A stretch of DNA of 49,515 nucleotides from an uncultured Bacteroides sp. (GCA_902168085.1 CABHOP010000063.1:1-49515); one strand, 5' to 3'; counted from the stretch's first letter, positions 34,065 to 43,580 are shown. The notes: generated by a model from the letters alone, not told the origin. Numbers and translations: made by a program.

Positions 34065-35243
34065 TTATTCGTATTTAAAAGCCCGGTAAAGCCCTGTTTT
34101 TAATTGCAGGTCGAAGGTTTTTTCATTGGTAGTGAAATCTACCTCATGTATATAGTTGCCCGTGCCGCCGCCTATAAAATATTTGCCACCTATCTTTTGC
34201 ACCGAACCCATAAACTGGGCAAAAGCTCCCGGTACGCTGAAAGAGCGGAAGCCTGTTACATCTTTGCTCACTTCATTCAGTTGAAACTCGAGGATGCGGG
34301 TAGCGGGGCGCAGTGTAATGTCACCATTATCGAACAGCAACAGCGTTTTATTATCATCTACCAGTGTGGCATGGTGCTGGCGCAGAAACTTCCTGTTATC
34401 GGGCAGGTAAAAGTCGCTGTTCTTGCCGCCCAGCTTCCACATAATGTTGCCATTCTTACGGCTCACCTTTATTACCTGGTCGCTATTGCGGCACGATACG
34501 ATGAGGTTGCCATCGTTGGGGTCTACAAACATGGAGTTGACGTGCAGGTAATCGGCTACGCGGGTGGTATCTGCATAATTGTTGCCTTCTACGCTATTGC
34601 CATACAGTTCGGGCCAGGTGGTGGCATCCCATTGCCATACTACATCGCCACCCTTTACTTCCTGTATAATAGCGGCCACTACCTTTATACCATTGGCAGG
34701 CTTTAGGGATGCGGGGATATTTGTTACCGGCTTCTCATAATAAGAAAGCGCAATGTAATGGTCATCGGCCAGCAGTATGAAATCGTGCAGGTCGAGGCCG
34801 CGCTGGTTGTTATCGCCCGTAATGCTGCCATGCGGCTGCAGGTACACACGCTTCAACTCATTCAGTCCGCTATCGGCTATTACGAAATAGCCTGCATGGT
34901 AGCCCACATTGGGTATAAAATACATAGCAGGGTCTTTTACGAAATAGGTGTAGCGATACTGGCCATTGATATACCAGCGCTGAAAATTGCCAAGGAAGGT
35001 TGCTTCAACCCACTTTGTTTTTATTGTATCCTTGTTGTAATTAAGAATGACCAGTGTGGAATGATTTTCGCCCGAACCGGGTGCGGGTATTTGAGTATAA
35101 AGTATCTCTTCGCGTTTTACGCGGCTATCATCCACGCGGTAGAAATCTTCTGTTTTTTTACAGGCGCTGAAAGTAGCTGCTATAGCCAGCGCACCGATAG
35201 CTAGGTGCGCTATACGCAGGGCGGTGTTTTTAAAAAGCTTCAT
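34065..35243 (-). CDS. arylsulfotransferase (ASST)-like lipoprotein
   Basis: A 392-residue predicted lipoprotein; residues 1-28 end in the lipobox FSAC (Cys28). The body is a propeller of the aryl-sulfate sulfotransferase family: DLHDFILLADDHYIAL (His153), a strand GGDVVWQWDA (198-207), DYLHVNSMFVDP (His234), IMWKLGGKNSDF and RQHHATLVDD (His290/291). In ASST enzymes a histidine carries the sulfate from one phenol to another without PAPS. The His pattern is retained here, so activity is plausible, but the family also holds non-enzymatic propellers. It would sit in the periplasm or outer membrane. Not obviously in an operon. Confidence 0.78.
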   Translation of the reverse strand: MKLFKNTALRIAHLAIGALAIAATFSACKKTEDFYRVDDSRVKREEILYTQIPAPGSGENHSTLVILNYNKDTIKTKWVEATFLGNFQRWYINGQYRYTYFVKDPAMYFIPNVGYHAGYFVIADSGLNELKRVYLQPHGSITGDNNQRGLDLHDFILLADDHYIALSYYEKPVTNIPASLKPANGIKVVAAIIQEVKGGDVVWQWDATTWPELYGNSVEGNNYADTTRVADYLHVNSMFVDPNDGNLIVSCRNSDQVIKVSRKNGNIMWKLGGKNSDFYLPDNRKFLRQHHATLVDDNKTLLLFDNGDITLRPATRILEFQLNEVSKDVTGFRSFSVPGAFAQFMGSVQKIGGKYFIGGGTGNYIHEVDFTTNEKTFDLQLKTGLYRAFKYE

Positions 35244-35462
35244 ATGTAACGGTAATAATCCAGGGGCAAAGTAAAAGCTTAATCATTATTTAACACAGTG
35301 CAACGACTACTACAGCAGTGGCTTTGTTCAAAGAAATAATTATATAAAATGTAAAGCGCTTATTTTTAAACAAGTTATATGCCGCGCACATCAAATAACC
35401 CATCACATTTTTCTGCTGCTTCTATATAAGTTTTGTACATTCATATAACACCTATATCGACT

Positions 35463-35909
35463 ATGATTTTGAAGTATGTCTTGCCTGCTATTACCGGGCT
35501 ACTGCTGGTTACTACAGCCGCTGCTACAGCGCAGGAAAAAATCGTAGTAGACTCTGTTACCTACATCGCTTGTTTTAAATACAAAGGTGAAGACAGCGGA
35601 TATATAGTAAGAGATTCTACCATCATTGGGTATATAAGCAAAAAAGCATCTAATAAGTACCGCGACGATATGTCAGCAGATCCTTACCTGGGGAACTTCG
35701 TAAGGTTTATGAATACTTATTACCGTGTGTATGACAGGGAGAATAAACAAACGGCTATTATCCTTTTATCAAGGGCAGATAAAGCGCACTGGAATGTGCA
35801 AATAGTATCGGGCCGATGGTCTGAAGTGTGGCGTATGTATGATGTAGCTGATGCCAGGAAACTGCAAATGCCTGTAAAGCTGCTATTGGCAGAAGATAGG
35901 CTGTGGTAA
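35463..35909 (+). CDS. exported protein of unknown function
   Basis: The start is ATG at 35463, where MILKYVLPAITGLLLVTTAA forms a signal peptide ending ATAQ; an open TTG at 35433 adds ten non-signal residues. The mature part of about 125 residues has an alpha+beta look (DSVTYIACFKYKGEDSGYIV, NTYYRVYDRENKQTAIILL, NVQIVSGRWSEVWRMYD) without a motif I recognise and no Cys-pair or lipobox. Located between the ASST-like lipoprotein (divergent) and the PH-like protein (convergent, 11 bases apart). Periplasmic or secreted; role unknown. Confidence 0.7.
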   Translation: MILKYVLPAITGLLLVTTAAATAQEKIVVDSVTYIACFKYKGEDSGYIVRDSTIIGYISKKASNKYRDDMSADPYLGNFVRFMNTYYRVYDRENKQTAIILLSRADKAHWNVQIVSGRWSEVWRMYDVADARKLQMPVKLLLAEDRLW

Positions 35910-35920
35910 ATATTTATACA

Positions 35921-36304
35921 TTAATGGGCACTTGTAAGTGATGCTATAAATGCATCCGGGTCATCTACACTTATGATGCAGGGAATACTATCGGCTACAA
36001 TTAATACCATTCTACTTTTATCGTTCACGTGCATCTTTACCTCGCCCAGCCCTTCAAAGTAAAACATACCATGTGCGCCATTGACAAAACGGGCACCAAA
36101 GCGCCAGCCCGTACCCAGTTCATCCCAACTTATGCGGCGCAGTGTGGTAATAGCTGCTATAGCTATACGGCGGTTGATGATGCCGTTTAATAACAGATGT
36201 GTGGACGTGATAGTATAGAGCCGCCGCCTGCGCAGCAGGAAGATGCCGATACCTGCAATGCATAGCAGGATGGTGATGATATTGATAAGCTTATCGGCAG
36301 ACAT
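35921..36304 (-). CDS. membrane-anchored bacterial PH-like domain protein
   Basis: A 127-residue protein. Residues about 5-22 (LINIITILLCIAGIGIFLL) are a transmembrane helix followed by an Arg-rich stop-transfer RRRR. The rest has the bacterial PH pattern: YTITSTHLLLNGIINRRIAI (strands 1-2 with the I/L-x-x-I connector), TTLRRISWDE, then strands MFYFEGLGEVKM and RMVLIVADS and a C-terminal helix. Such domains are small membrane-bound scaffolds; ligand unknown. The hydrophobic helix and basic patch place the PH domain on the cytoplasmic side. Confidence 0.75.
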   Translation of the reverse strand: MSADKLINIITILLCIAGIGIFLLRRRRLYTITSTHLLLNGIINRRIAIAAITTLRRISWDELGTGWRFGARFVNGAHGMFYFEGLGEVKMHVNDKSRMVLIVADSIPCIISVDDPDAFIASLTSAH

Positions 36305-36376
36305 AAGAATACATACAAGTTACAGCTTATACATGAAGAAGGAAATGCCCTATACATGGGCATTGTATAAAACGAT

Positions 36377-37915
36377 CTATCGTTTTTCGGTAGCTACTTT
36401 ATACTGCGGGTCTTCCAGTATGTTCACTTCTATTATCGATTCCGCATTCTTCAGCAGTTGCCGGCAGTCAGCGCTCAGGTGGCGCAGGTGCAGTTTCTTG
36501 CCTGCTTTGGCATAGCGTTCCGTTAATTTATTCAGCGCATCTATGCCCGACATATCGGCTACGCGGCTGTCTTTAAAGTCTATGATAACGTCTTCGGGGT
36601 CTCCCGCTATATCGAACTTTTCGTTGAAAGCCGATACCGAACCAAAGAACAGCGGCCCGTATATTTCATAGTGTTTCACGCCTTGCGCGTCTATATACTT
36701 TCGGGCACGTATACGCTTGGCGCTTTCCCAGGCAAATACAAGGGCAGATATGATAACGCCTATCAATACTGCCAGTGCCAGGTTGTGCAGGTATATGGTA
36801 ATAGCAGCTACCAATATGCCTACTACAATATCATGCTTAGGCATCTTATTGATGATGCGGAAGCTAACCCACTCAAAGGTGCCGATGGCTACCATTATCA
36901 TTACACCCGTAAGCGCAGCCATAGGCAGGCGCTCGATAACCGGCGCACCGAACAATATAATCAGCAGTATGGTAAGCGAAGCAATGATACCCGAAAGCCT
37001 TGCCCGCGCACCGGCAGAAAGATTTACCAGTGTTTGCGCTATCATGGGGCAGCCACCCATGCCAAAGAAAAAGCCATTGGCTATATTGGCGGTGCCTTGT
37101 GCCAGGCATTCGCGGTTGCTGTTGCCTTTGGTAGCCGTTATTTCATCTACCAGGTTCAGCGTTAGCAGTCCTTCGGTAAGGCCTACCCCTGCCATTACCA
37201 ATGCATAGGGAAAGATGATTTTCAGAGTATCTAAATTCCACGGTATTGCGGGGATATGGAACGGCGGGAAACCACCACTTACAGAAGCAATGTCTTTCAC
37301 CGTTTTGGTATCTATGCCCAGGCCCAGCACCAGCAGGAACACCACGATGATGGCTACCAGCGATGGCGGCACGGCTTTGGTTAGTTTAGGTACGATTATA
37401 ACGATGGCTACGGTGAGGGCCACCAGGCCTGCCATTATAAGTAACGGTGTGCCCGTAAGCCATGTAACCTTTCCATTTACAACCGTCTTGAATTGTTGCA
37501 GTTGTGCTGTAAAGATGATAACCGCCAGCCCGTTCACAAAGCCATACATTACCGGTTGCGGCACCAGCCGTATGAACTTGCCCAGTTTGAACACGCCCAC
37601 CAGTATCTGCAATACCCCTGCAAGCGCCACCGCAGCAAATACATATTCTAACCCATGCGACTGCATCAGCGCTATCAGCACTACCACCGTGGCGCCGGCA
37701 CCACCCGATATCAACCCCGGCCTGCCACCTAATACCGATGTTATGAGCCCCATGATAAAAGCAGCATACAGGCCCGCTAACGGCGGGAAACCGGCCAGGA
37801 TGGCAAAAGACAAGGATTCAGGCATCATGGTCATAGCCACTGTGAGCCCCGCCAGTATCTCGTTCTTGTAGTTTACTTTTTGCTTAAAATCAAACAGGTT
37901 CAGATACGTTCGCAT
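36377..37915 (-). CDS. SulP family inorganic anion transporter with STAS domain
   Basis: A 512-residue SLC26/SulP transporter; the true start is ATG at 37915 (a preceding TTG at 37918 is less likely). N-terminal half-helix signature NEILAGLTVAMTMMPESLSF and GLYAAFIMGLITSVLGGRPG (about residues 17-65) are diagnostic of SulP proteins. About ten to twelve helices follow, then a cytoplasmic STAS domain at about 405-512 with VIIDFKDSRVADMSGIDAL, the D-S/x-x-V/A-D-x-S-G core. It moves sulfate, bicarbonate or another small anion; the substrate is not readable. The nearest sulfur-linked gene is the ASST-like gene (about 1 kb away), but no assimilation genes are adjacent. Confidence 0.93.
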   Translation of the reverse strand: MRTYLNLFDFKQKVNYKNEILAGLTVAMTMMPESLSFAILAGFPPLAGLYAAFIMGLITSVLGGRPGLISGGAGATVVVLIALMQSHGLEYVFAAVALAGVLQILVGVFKLGKFIRLVPQPVMYGFVNGLAVIIFTAQLQQFKTVVNGKVTWLTGTPLLIMAGLVALTVAIVIIVPKLTKAVPPSLVAIIVVFLLVLGLGIDTKTVKDIASVSGGFPPFHIPAIPWNLDTLKIIFPYALVMAGVGLTEGLLTLNLVDEITATKGNSNRECLAQGTANIANGFFFGMGGCPMIAQTLVNLSAGARARLSGIIASLTILLIILFGAPVIERLPMAALTGVMIMVAIGTFEWVSFRIINKMPKHDIVVGILVAAITIYLHNLALAVLIGVIISALVFAWESAKRIRARKYIDAQGVKHYEIYGPLFFGSVSAFNEKFDIAGDPEDVIIDFKDSRVADMSGIDALNKLTERYAKAGKKLHLRHLSADCRQLLKNAESIIEVNILEDPQYKVATEKR

Positions 37916-37936
37916 CAAACAACAGATATTAAAGAA

Positions 37937-37958
37937 ACGCCCCCTGAACAGGGGGCGT
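37937..37958 (-). terminator. terminator of mdh
   Basis: Perfect 9-bp GC-rich stem (37937-37945 with 37950-37958), loop of 4; minus-strand exit TTTCTTTAAT. It lies between the mdh stop (37998) and the SulP start. Confidence 0.85.
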
Positions 37959-37997
37959 CGTATAGTGAAACGGCAATTAAAAAAACTAAATATTGTA

Positions 37998-38933
37998 TTA
38001 TGCTACCAGCGTATCCAGCACACCATTCATGTTGCGTACTGCTTCTGCCGATTTGCTGAACATTTCCTGCTCTTCAGCATTCAGGCTGTAGTCAATTACT
38101 TTTTCCCAACCGTTGCTGCCTATTACTACAGGCACACCCAGGCATATATCTTTCTGGCCATACTCGCCATCCAGGTACACGCAGCAAGGGAATACTTTCT
38201 TCTGGTTGCGGATGATGCTTTCTACCAGTGCAGCACCTGCAGCACCCGGTGCATACCATGCGCTGGTGCCCAGCAGTTTTGTAAGTGTAGCACCGCCTAC
38301 CATTGTGTCGGCAGCTATTTGTTTCAGTTGCTCGGCGCTCAGGTAGTTGCTTACCGGCACACCACCCAGCGTAGCCAGGCGTGTCAGCGGTATCATAGTA
38401 GTATCGCCATGGCCGCCTATCACAGTGCCCTGCAGGTCGTCCTGAGAGCAGTTCAGTGCCATTTGCAGGTATGTTTTGAAGCGTGCGCTATCCAGTATGC
38501 CACCCATACCTATGATGCGGTTTTTAGGCAGGCCTGTAGCTTTCAGCGCCAGGTAAGTCATGGTATCCATAGGGTTGCTTATCACCACTATGATGGCGTT
38601 TGGAGAGTACTGCAGCAGGTTTTTAGCTACGCCTTCTACTATTTTAGCGTTGGTGCCTATCAGCTCTTCGCGCGTCATACCCGGTTTGCGTGGTATGCCC
38701 GATGTGATAACACATACATCAGAGTTAGCAGTTTTACTATAATCGTTGGTAGAACCTATTACGCGGGTATTGAAGCCCAGCAGTGCTGCCGTTTGCATAA
38801 TATCGAGGGCTTTACCTTCAGCAAAACCTTCTTTAATGTCAACCAGTACCAGTTCTTCTACGATGTCGCGGCGTGCGATGTTGTCGGCACAGGTAGCACC
38901 TACGGCCCCGGCACCTACTACAGTTACTTTCAT
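37998..38933 (-). CDS. mdh: malate dehydrogenase (LDH-like type)
   Basis: Oxidises malate to oxaloacetate with NAD+ in the TCA cycle, cytoplasm. The 311 residues are typical. The NAD loop is VVGAGAVGATCA (Gly7, Gly9, Gly12) with Asp32 binding the ribose. Substrate residues are R82 and R88 in GIPRKPGMTR, N120 in ISNPMD, R151 in LDSARF, and the catalytic His175 in GGHGDTT with its Asp partner at 148. Charge at 82 and 88 favours malate over lactate. It has its own -7 box and terminator. Confidence 0.97.
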   Translation of the reverse strand: MKVTVVGAGAVGATCADNIARRDIVEELVLVDIKEGFAEGKALDIMQTAALLGFNTRVIGSTNDYSKTANSDVCVITSGIPRKPGMTREELIGTNAKIVEGVAKNLLQYSPNAIIVVISNPMDTMTYLALKATGLPKNRIIGMGGILDSARFKTYLQMALNCSQDDLQGTVIGGHGDTTMIPLTRLATLGGVPVSNYLSAEQLKQIAADTMVGGATLTKLLGTSAWYAPGAAGAALVESIIRNQKKVFPCCVYLDGEYGQKDICLGVPVVIGSNGWEKVIDYSLNAEEQEMFSKSAEAVRNMNGVLDTLVA

Positions 38934-38974
38934 TTATTGATAATTTTTTATGAGGATAAGTAAAAAAATCAGGG

Positions 38975-38982
38975 CAAAGATA
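38975..38982 (-). promoter_or_regulatory. candidate -7 box of mdh
   Basis: Minus strand TATCTTTG followed by C, identical to the fbaB box at 20905-20912, 42 bases before the start codon. The shared box in two central-carbon genes is consistent with the housekeeping sigma factor. Confidence 0.5.
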
Positions 38983-39177
38983 AGGCGGAATTGCTATTTG
39001 AACTTATGATTTCAGTAAGTTTTAGGCTTTGTGCTGAAACAACAGCTAATGCCACTTATATTATTTATTGTCAGGCGAGGGTAAACGATAGATATATAAT
39101 ATTTTTCGGCATGGTTTTTTCTTTACCATTAGTGTAGTGGCAATGAACGTATTACCTAACCTGATAAACGTGTTGTT

Positions 39178-39309
39178 ATGATAAAGAAAGAGCGCGTAGA
39201 CGCATCATCCGACCCATCTATCCTTTCGCTGCTGGCATGGCTTACAGGTTTATTTGCCGCACTGGCAGCCGTAATAGCCGGAATATTTGAGGTGTGTAAA
39301 CTGGCGTAA
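39178..39309 (+). CDS. 43-residue single-pass membrane protein
   Basis: ATG at 39178 to TAA at 39307-39309. A charged N-terminus (MIKKERVDASSDPS) is followed by one helix of about 24 residues (ILSLLAWLTGLFAALAAVIA) and a short tail EVCKLA. The charge arrangement predicts N-in. A possible 12-codon frame (ATG 39143, TGA 39179-39181) overlaps its start by the ATGA arrangement of coupled genes. Its stop lies 4 bases from the convergent transglutaminase-like gene. No family recognised; small regulatory subunits of transporters look like this. Confidence 0.6.
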   Translation: MIKKERVDASSDPSILSLLAWLTGLFAALAAVIAGIFEVCKLA

Positions 39310-39313
39310 TAGC

Positions 39314-40132
39314 CTACTTCAGCGGCTGGCTTTGCAGCACGGCCACAGGTTTATCCTTCAAAAACATATAGCGCAAGCCCAATACAAAGCACACCAGGAA
39401 GCCGATAAATGATACGATGACGTATACTTTATTCATCTTGATGATGTAGTAGCGTAGCGACAGGTTGTCCACTTTTTCCTTTGGCATGAAAATGCGCAGG
39501 GTTTTATACATCACACCCGATAGCGGGCCCAGTTTTTGCCAGTTCGTATAATGCCAGCCATATTGGTAATCGTACTCAGGCAGGTAATCGGCAGGCAGGT
39601 GTTTGCTATAGTAGCTATGCCAGTTTTTAGATACGGTTTGTATCTCGCTGAGCTGCCCTGTACTGTCTTTGAACGGATGGCCGTAATAGGGGTCTACCAA
39701 TATCAGTTTATCGCCCTGCTCTATACATATAATGATGTGGGCGCCTTTGCTTTGTTTGGTATCCAGTATCACAAATTTGGTGCGGTAGCCCAGCTTGGCC
39801 ATCACACGGCAAAAGAAGCTGGCGTAAGCGCCGCAGGCACCTTTGCCAAAATAGAAATTGGAGAAAGAGTGGCGGGTGAAATATTGCTTGGGAGAAGTGA
39901 AGGTGCGGTTGCTAAAAAGCTTGCGCATAGGGTCCTGCATTACATGGGTATAATACAATGCAGTATCTACTAAGCAAACAAGGTCTTTGCTCTGGCATTT
40001 ATCATTTATTTCTTCTGTCAGGTTACTTACAATCTCTTCCTCATACTTCCAGTCGCTATAAAAGTTGATGGAGAGCATTAATAAAAAACCTGATAGGAAT
40101 ATAAGCAGGAACCCGATTAACCGTGTTTTCAT
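39314..40132 (-). CDS. membrane-anchored transglutaminase-like cysteine protein
   Basis: A 272-residue protein with a helix at each end (residues about 6-24 and 234-255) and a transglutaminase-like domain between. The Cys-His-Asp triad is visible as GACGAYASF (Cys100), GAHIIICI (His132) and LVDPYYG (Asp147), matching the TGc/peptidase fold. Bacterial members are mostly peptidases or amidases, sometimes tied to glycan or protein processing. The topology puts the catalytic domain in one compartment, probably the periplasm. No obvious partner gene; four-base gap to the convergent 43-residue protein gene. Confidence 0.75.
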   Translation of the reverse strand: MKTRLIGFLLIFLSGFLLMLSINFYSDWKYEEEIVSNLTEEINDKCQSKDLVCLVDTALYYTHVMQDPMRKLFSNRTFTSPKQYFTRHSFSNFYFGKGACGAYASFFCRVMAKLGYRTKFVILDTKQSKGAHIIICIEQGDKLILVDPYYGHPFKDSTGQLSEIQTVSKNWHSYYSKHLPADYLPEYDYQYGWHYTNWQKLGPLSGVMYKTLRIFMPKEKVDNLSLRYYIIKMNKVYVIVSFIGFLVCFVLGLRYMFLKDKPVAVLQSQPLK

Positions 40133-40375
40133 TAAGGTATCCTCTATTAGTTTGCTTGCTATGGTGTGTAGCTATTAAGTTTAGTTTCCGGGGTCAAATG
40201 TACTATTATACCTTTAACAAAAGGGTATGTACTCCAAAAATATATCATATTGTATATTAATACGCTCCTTATTACCAGCCTCATTGAACAGCGGATAGTA
40301 ATTACCAGGTGATTATTATCTTCAAGTTAATGTATGGAGTGAAAGATCATAGAGCATTCACATTTCTTCATAAAA

Positions 40376-40400
40376 AAATGGCTGCCAATAGCAGCCATTT
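40376..40400 (-). terminator. terminator of the ELWxxDGT gene
   Basis: Perfect 10-bp stem (40376-40385 with 40391-40400), loop of 5, followed by seven T on the minus strand. It lies 25 bases after the stop. Confidence 0.92.
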
Positions 40401-40424
40401 ATAGAAAAACATATCGAAAAGCGC

Positions 40425-42101
40425 CTAACGCTGTATCACAAACTTTTTAGAGGTGGTAGTACCCCCTGCTGTATAGCTGAACATGTACACACCCGCAGGC
40501 ATATTTGCCGTATGGATGGTATGTACTTTTTCGCCTGTTGTTACAGCCTTTTCAAACAGCCTGCGGCCGGTCATATCTGTTATGCTGATGTGGCCATCGG
40601 TATGGCTGCTGTTCAGCGTTACCTGCAGCACATCGCTGGCGGGGTTGGGCGCCAGTGTATAAAACACAGGCGATGGTTTCACATTATTTACCGTTGCAGG
40701 CGTATCCGTCAGCGTGGTATCACGCAGCACCCATAGTTCGGTGCCGGTGCTATCAAAGTACCATGCCGAAAAAAACAGGGCATTATTCGCGATGGTGTAC
40801 TTCTCTATGTTGCCACCTAGAGGATGCGACCTATTGGCGCCAGCTGGCTTCATCTCGAAAGTACCCGCTGCCGTACCGTCTGACACAAACATTTCCCGGC
40901 CATCACCCCTATGTGCCGATAAGAACATTTTATCAGAATACAACACCATACCTCCCGGCGATGAACCATCTGCAGCAGGCCTCATATCTTTAAATAGTGT
41001 GGTACCTGCTTCCGTGCCATCCGTTGTCCACAGTTCAGCACCACTACCAGGTTCCGTTGCGCAGAAATACAGCTTTCCTTTATAAGCGGTATACCCGCTA
41101 GGAAATGATCCATCCCTTCCGGGCCGTATATCCTTTACCCTTCTTGTCCCTGCGGTTGTACCGTCTGTTACAAAAACCTCCCAGGCATTAGCATAAATAC
41201 CTGAATCGGAACCTGTAAAATATAACATGCCATTAAAAACAGTTAGTTCCAGAGGCTGTAGCCCAGCAGATGCGTATAGGTCCACTGCTACTTTTGTACC
41301 GGCAGGTGTGCCGTCTGTTTCCCACAGCTCTGGGCCATAAGTGGCGGTTGTTGCCGGAAAATAAAGCTTACCGTTATATAGTGTGAAGAACCTTACGCCG
41401 CCAGCTGTAACGCTACCTGCAGCGCCAACATTTATATCCTTTACCATCATAGTACCCGTGGCCGTACCATCTGTTATCCATACCTCCTCACCATCTGTTC
41501 CATTCCTTGCCACAAAGAGGGTTTTGCCATTGTAGGGAAAAAATGACACAGCCTTTCCATGTGCCGCACCGGCATTAATGTCTTTTACTAATACGGTACC
41601 GGCGGCCGTACCATCGCTCATCCACATTTCTTCACCATGTGTACCATCATTAGCGCTGAAGAATAATTTGCCGTTGCAAACAGCCAGCGCATAGGGTGCT
41701 GAAGAGGAGGCCCCAGGGTTTATATCCTTTACCATTTGCGTGCCCGCTTCGGTACCATCTGTCACCCATAGCTCCTTGCCGTTGCTACCGTCTGATGCAG
41801 AGAAATAGGTTTTGCCATTCATGGCTGTAAAGTAAATAGCATCAGAGCCCGGACCGCCGGGATTAATGTCTTTCAGCAGCTTAGTACCCGGTATGGTGCC
41901 ATCACTTATCCAGGGTTCCAGTCCGGCTACTCCATCATTGGCGGTGCAGTAAAACCTGTTGTTACAAGATGCTTCTGCTACAATACCTGAGTGTCCTGCA
42001 CCGGGATTAATATCAACACAGGTAAAAACATACTGTGCATTTGCTGCGTTGCCGGCAGAAAGGAGGGCCAGCAAGCAGAGGGTTTGTAATCTCTTAAACA
42101 T
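40425..42101 (-). CDS. ELWxxDGT repeat T9SS surface protein
   Basis: The start is set at 42101 (MFKRLQTLCLLALLSAGNAA, signal peptide ending NANAQ). Upstream codons up to 42164 lack signal character. At least eight ELWxxDGT-type repeats are visible: EPWISDGT, ELWVTDGT, EMWMSDGT, EVWITDGT, ELWETDGT, EVFVTDGT, ELWTTDGT and EMFVSDGT, each about 45-50 residues apart and joined by 'LVKDINPG', which together should form a beta-propeller. The T9SS sorting domain runs from TLAPNPASDVLQV to KKFVIQR. Unlike the pair at 30.9-34 kb, this keeps the full DGT consensus. Likely a surface adhesin or glycan-binding protein. Confidence 0.94.
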   Translation of the reverse strand: MFKRLQTLCLLALLSAGNAANAQYVFTCVDINPGAGHSGIVAEASCNNRFYCTANDGVAGLEPWISDGTIPGTKLLKDINPGGPGSDAIYFTAMNGKTYFSASDGSNGKELWVTDGTEAGTQMVKDINPGASSSAPYALAVCNGKLFFSANDGTHGEEMWMSDGTAAGTVLVKDINAGAAHGKAVSFFPYNGKTLFVARNGTDGEEVWITDGTATGTMMVKDINVGAAGSVTAGGVRFFTLYNGKLYFPATTATYGPELWETDGTPAGTKVAVDLYASAGLQPLELTVFNGMLYFTGSDSGIYANAWEVFVTDGTTAGTRRVKDIRPGRDGSFPSGYTAYKGKLYFCATEPGSGAELWTTDGTEAGTTLFKDMRPAADGSSPGGMVLYSDKMFLSAHRGDGREMFVSDGTAAGTFEMKPAGANRSHPLGGNIEKYTIANNALFFSAWYFDSTGTELWVLRDTTLTDTPATVNNVKPSPVFYTLAPNPASDVLQVTLNSSHTDGHISITDMTGRRLFEKAVTTGEKVHTIHTANMPAGVYMFSYTAGGTTTSKKFVIQR

Positions 42102-42206
42102 ATGTATTAGGTTTTGGTGCCATAAATGTAATACGCGCAGCAGAATACACATAGCCCCTCTCACAACTATTTTTTACCTTCGCCCCTGTCAATCTTCGAT
42201 ATTTTT

Positions 42207-43580
42207 ATGAATGCATCAAAGCGTGTGTACGATAATGTACTGCAAACCATAGGCAATACCCCACTGATAAAGCTGAACAAGGTAACAGCCGACCTGCCCT
42301 GCCCTGTATATGCCAAAGTGGACTTCTTCAACCCCGGCAATAGTATTAAAGACCGTATGGCCCTGAAGATGCTGGAAGTGGCCGAACAGGAAGGGAAGAT
42401 AAAACCGGGCGGCACCATCATTGAAGGTACGAGCGGTAATACGGGTATGGGCCTGGCGCTGGCGGCCATCATAAAAGGCTACAAGTGCATTTTTGCCACT
42501 ACCGATAAACAATCGAAAGAGAAAGTAGATATACTAAAGGCCGTAGGTGCCGAGGTAATTGTATGCCCTACGAATGTTGAGCCGGAAGACCCGCGCTCTT
42601 ACTATTCCGTATCTAAAAGGCTGGCTACAGAGATACCTAACAGCTGGTATGTAAACCAGTATGACAACCTGGCCAACCGCCAGGCACACTACGAAAGCAC
42701 CGCGCCGGAAATATGGGAGCAAACGGAAGGTAAGGTGACGCACGTGGTAGTAGCCAGTGGCACGGGTGGTACCATCACGGGTATCGGGATGTTTATGAAA
42801 GAAAAGAACCCCGATATACAAATGTGGGCGATAGATACCTATGGCTCGCTACTGAAAAAATGGTTTGACACGGGAGAGCTGGATATGAACGAGGTGCACC
42901 CTTACATTTCAGAAGGTTTTGGGGAAGATTTTCTGCCACAAAATTACATCAAAGAGGTTATAGACCATTTTGAGAAAGTAACCGATAAAGACGGTGCTGT
43001 AATGGCGCGCCGCATAGCTAAGGAAGAAGGCCTGTTTGTAGGTTATTCTGCAGGTTCGGTTATTGCGGGTCTGAAGCAACTGAAAAACAAGCTGAAACCT
43101 ACCGACCTGGTGGTGGTGGTTTTTCACGACCATGGCAGCCGCTATGTAGGTAAAATATACAACGACGAGTGGATGCTGGACCGCGGCTGGCTGGAAGTAG
43201 CCACCGTGCGCGACCTGATAGGTGGCCTGGGCCGCCGCAGGCTGGTAACCATAGATGAGGATGCCAAGGTAAGCGATGCGCTGGACCTGATGAAGAAATA
43301 CGACATCGAACAGATACCTGTGATGAAAGATGGTGAAGTGACAGGTGCCATTACACAAGCGGGCCTGTTCAAAAAGATAATAGATAACCACGAGGTAAAA
43401 GACTTTAACATAGCCGATGTGAAGGAAGCCGCACTACCTACGGTAGAAATGGATATACCGCTGGAACGCCTGAAGCATTACATCAACAAAGAGAATGGCG
43501 CGGTATTATCTAAAGATGATAGCGGCCAATACCACATCCTTACGAAGTATGATGTGCTGGATGCATTTAGTAAAGGGTAG
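42207..43580 (+). CDS. cystathionine beta-synthase with CBS pair
   Basis: A 457-residue PLP enzyme of the cysteine-synthase fold. N-terminal NPGNSIKDRM holds the Schiff-base Lys48; TSGNTG (75-80) binds the PLP side; GTGGTITG and SAGSVIAG follow. Residues about 335-455 are two CBS motifs (DLMKKYDIEQIPVMKDGEVTG and a second copy), which bind adenosyl ligands and regulate. This domain order fits cystathionine beta-synthase (serine plus homocysteine to cystathionine) in Bacteroidota; a cysteine synthase reaction cannot be excluded. No partner lyase is adjacent. metK lies 35 kb away. Confidence 0.92.
   Translation: MNASKRVYDNVLQTIGNTPLIKLNKVTADLPCPVYAKVDFFNPGNSIKDRMALKMLEVAEQEGKIKPGGTIIEGTSGNTGMGLALAAIIKGYKCIFATTDKQSKEKVDILKAVGAEVIVCPTNVEPEDPRSYYSVSKRLATEIPNSWYVNQYDNLANRQAHYESTAPEIWEQTEGKVTHVVVASGTGGTITGIGMFMKEKNPDIQMWAIDTYGSLLKKWFDTGELDMNEVHPYISEGFGEDFLPQNYIKEVIDHFEKVTDKDGAVMARRIAKEEGLFVGYSAGSVIAGLKQLKNKLKPTDLVVVVFHDHGSRYVGKIYNDEWMLDRGWLEVATVRDLIGGLGRRRLVTIDEDAKVSDALDLMKKYDIEQIPVMKDGEVTGAITQAGLFKKIIDNHEVKDFNIADVKEAALPTVEMDIPLERLKHYINKENGAVLSKDDSGQYHILTKYDVLDAFSKG

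Noticed and set aside
37215-37871. 218-codon rightward frame over the SulP gene
   Set aside because: Antisense shadow; SulP has clear helices and STAS domain on the other strand.
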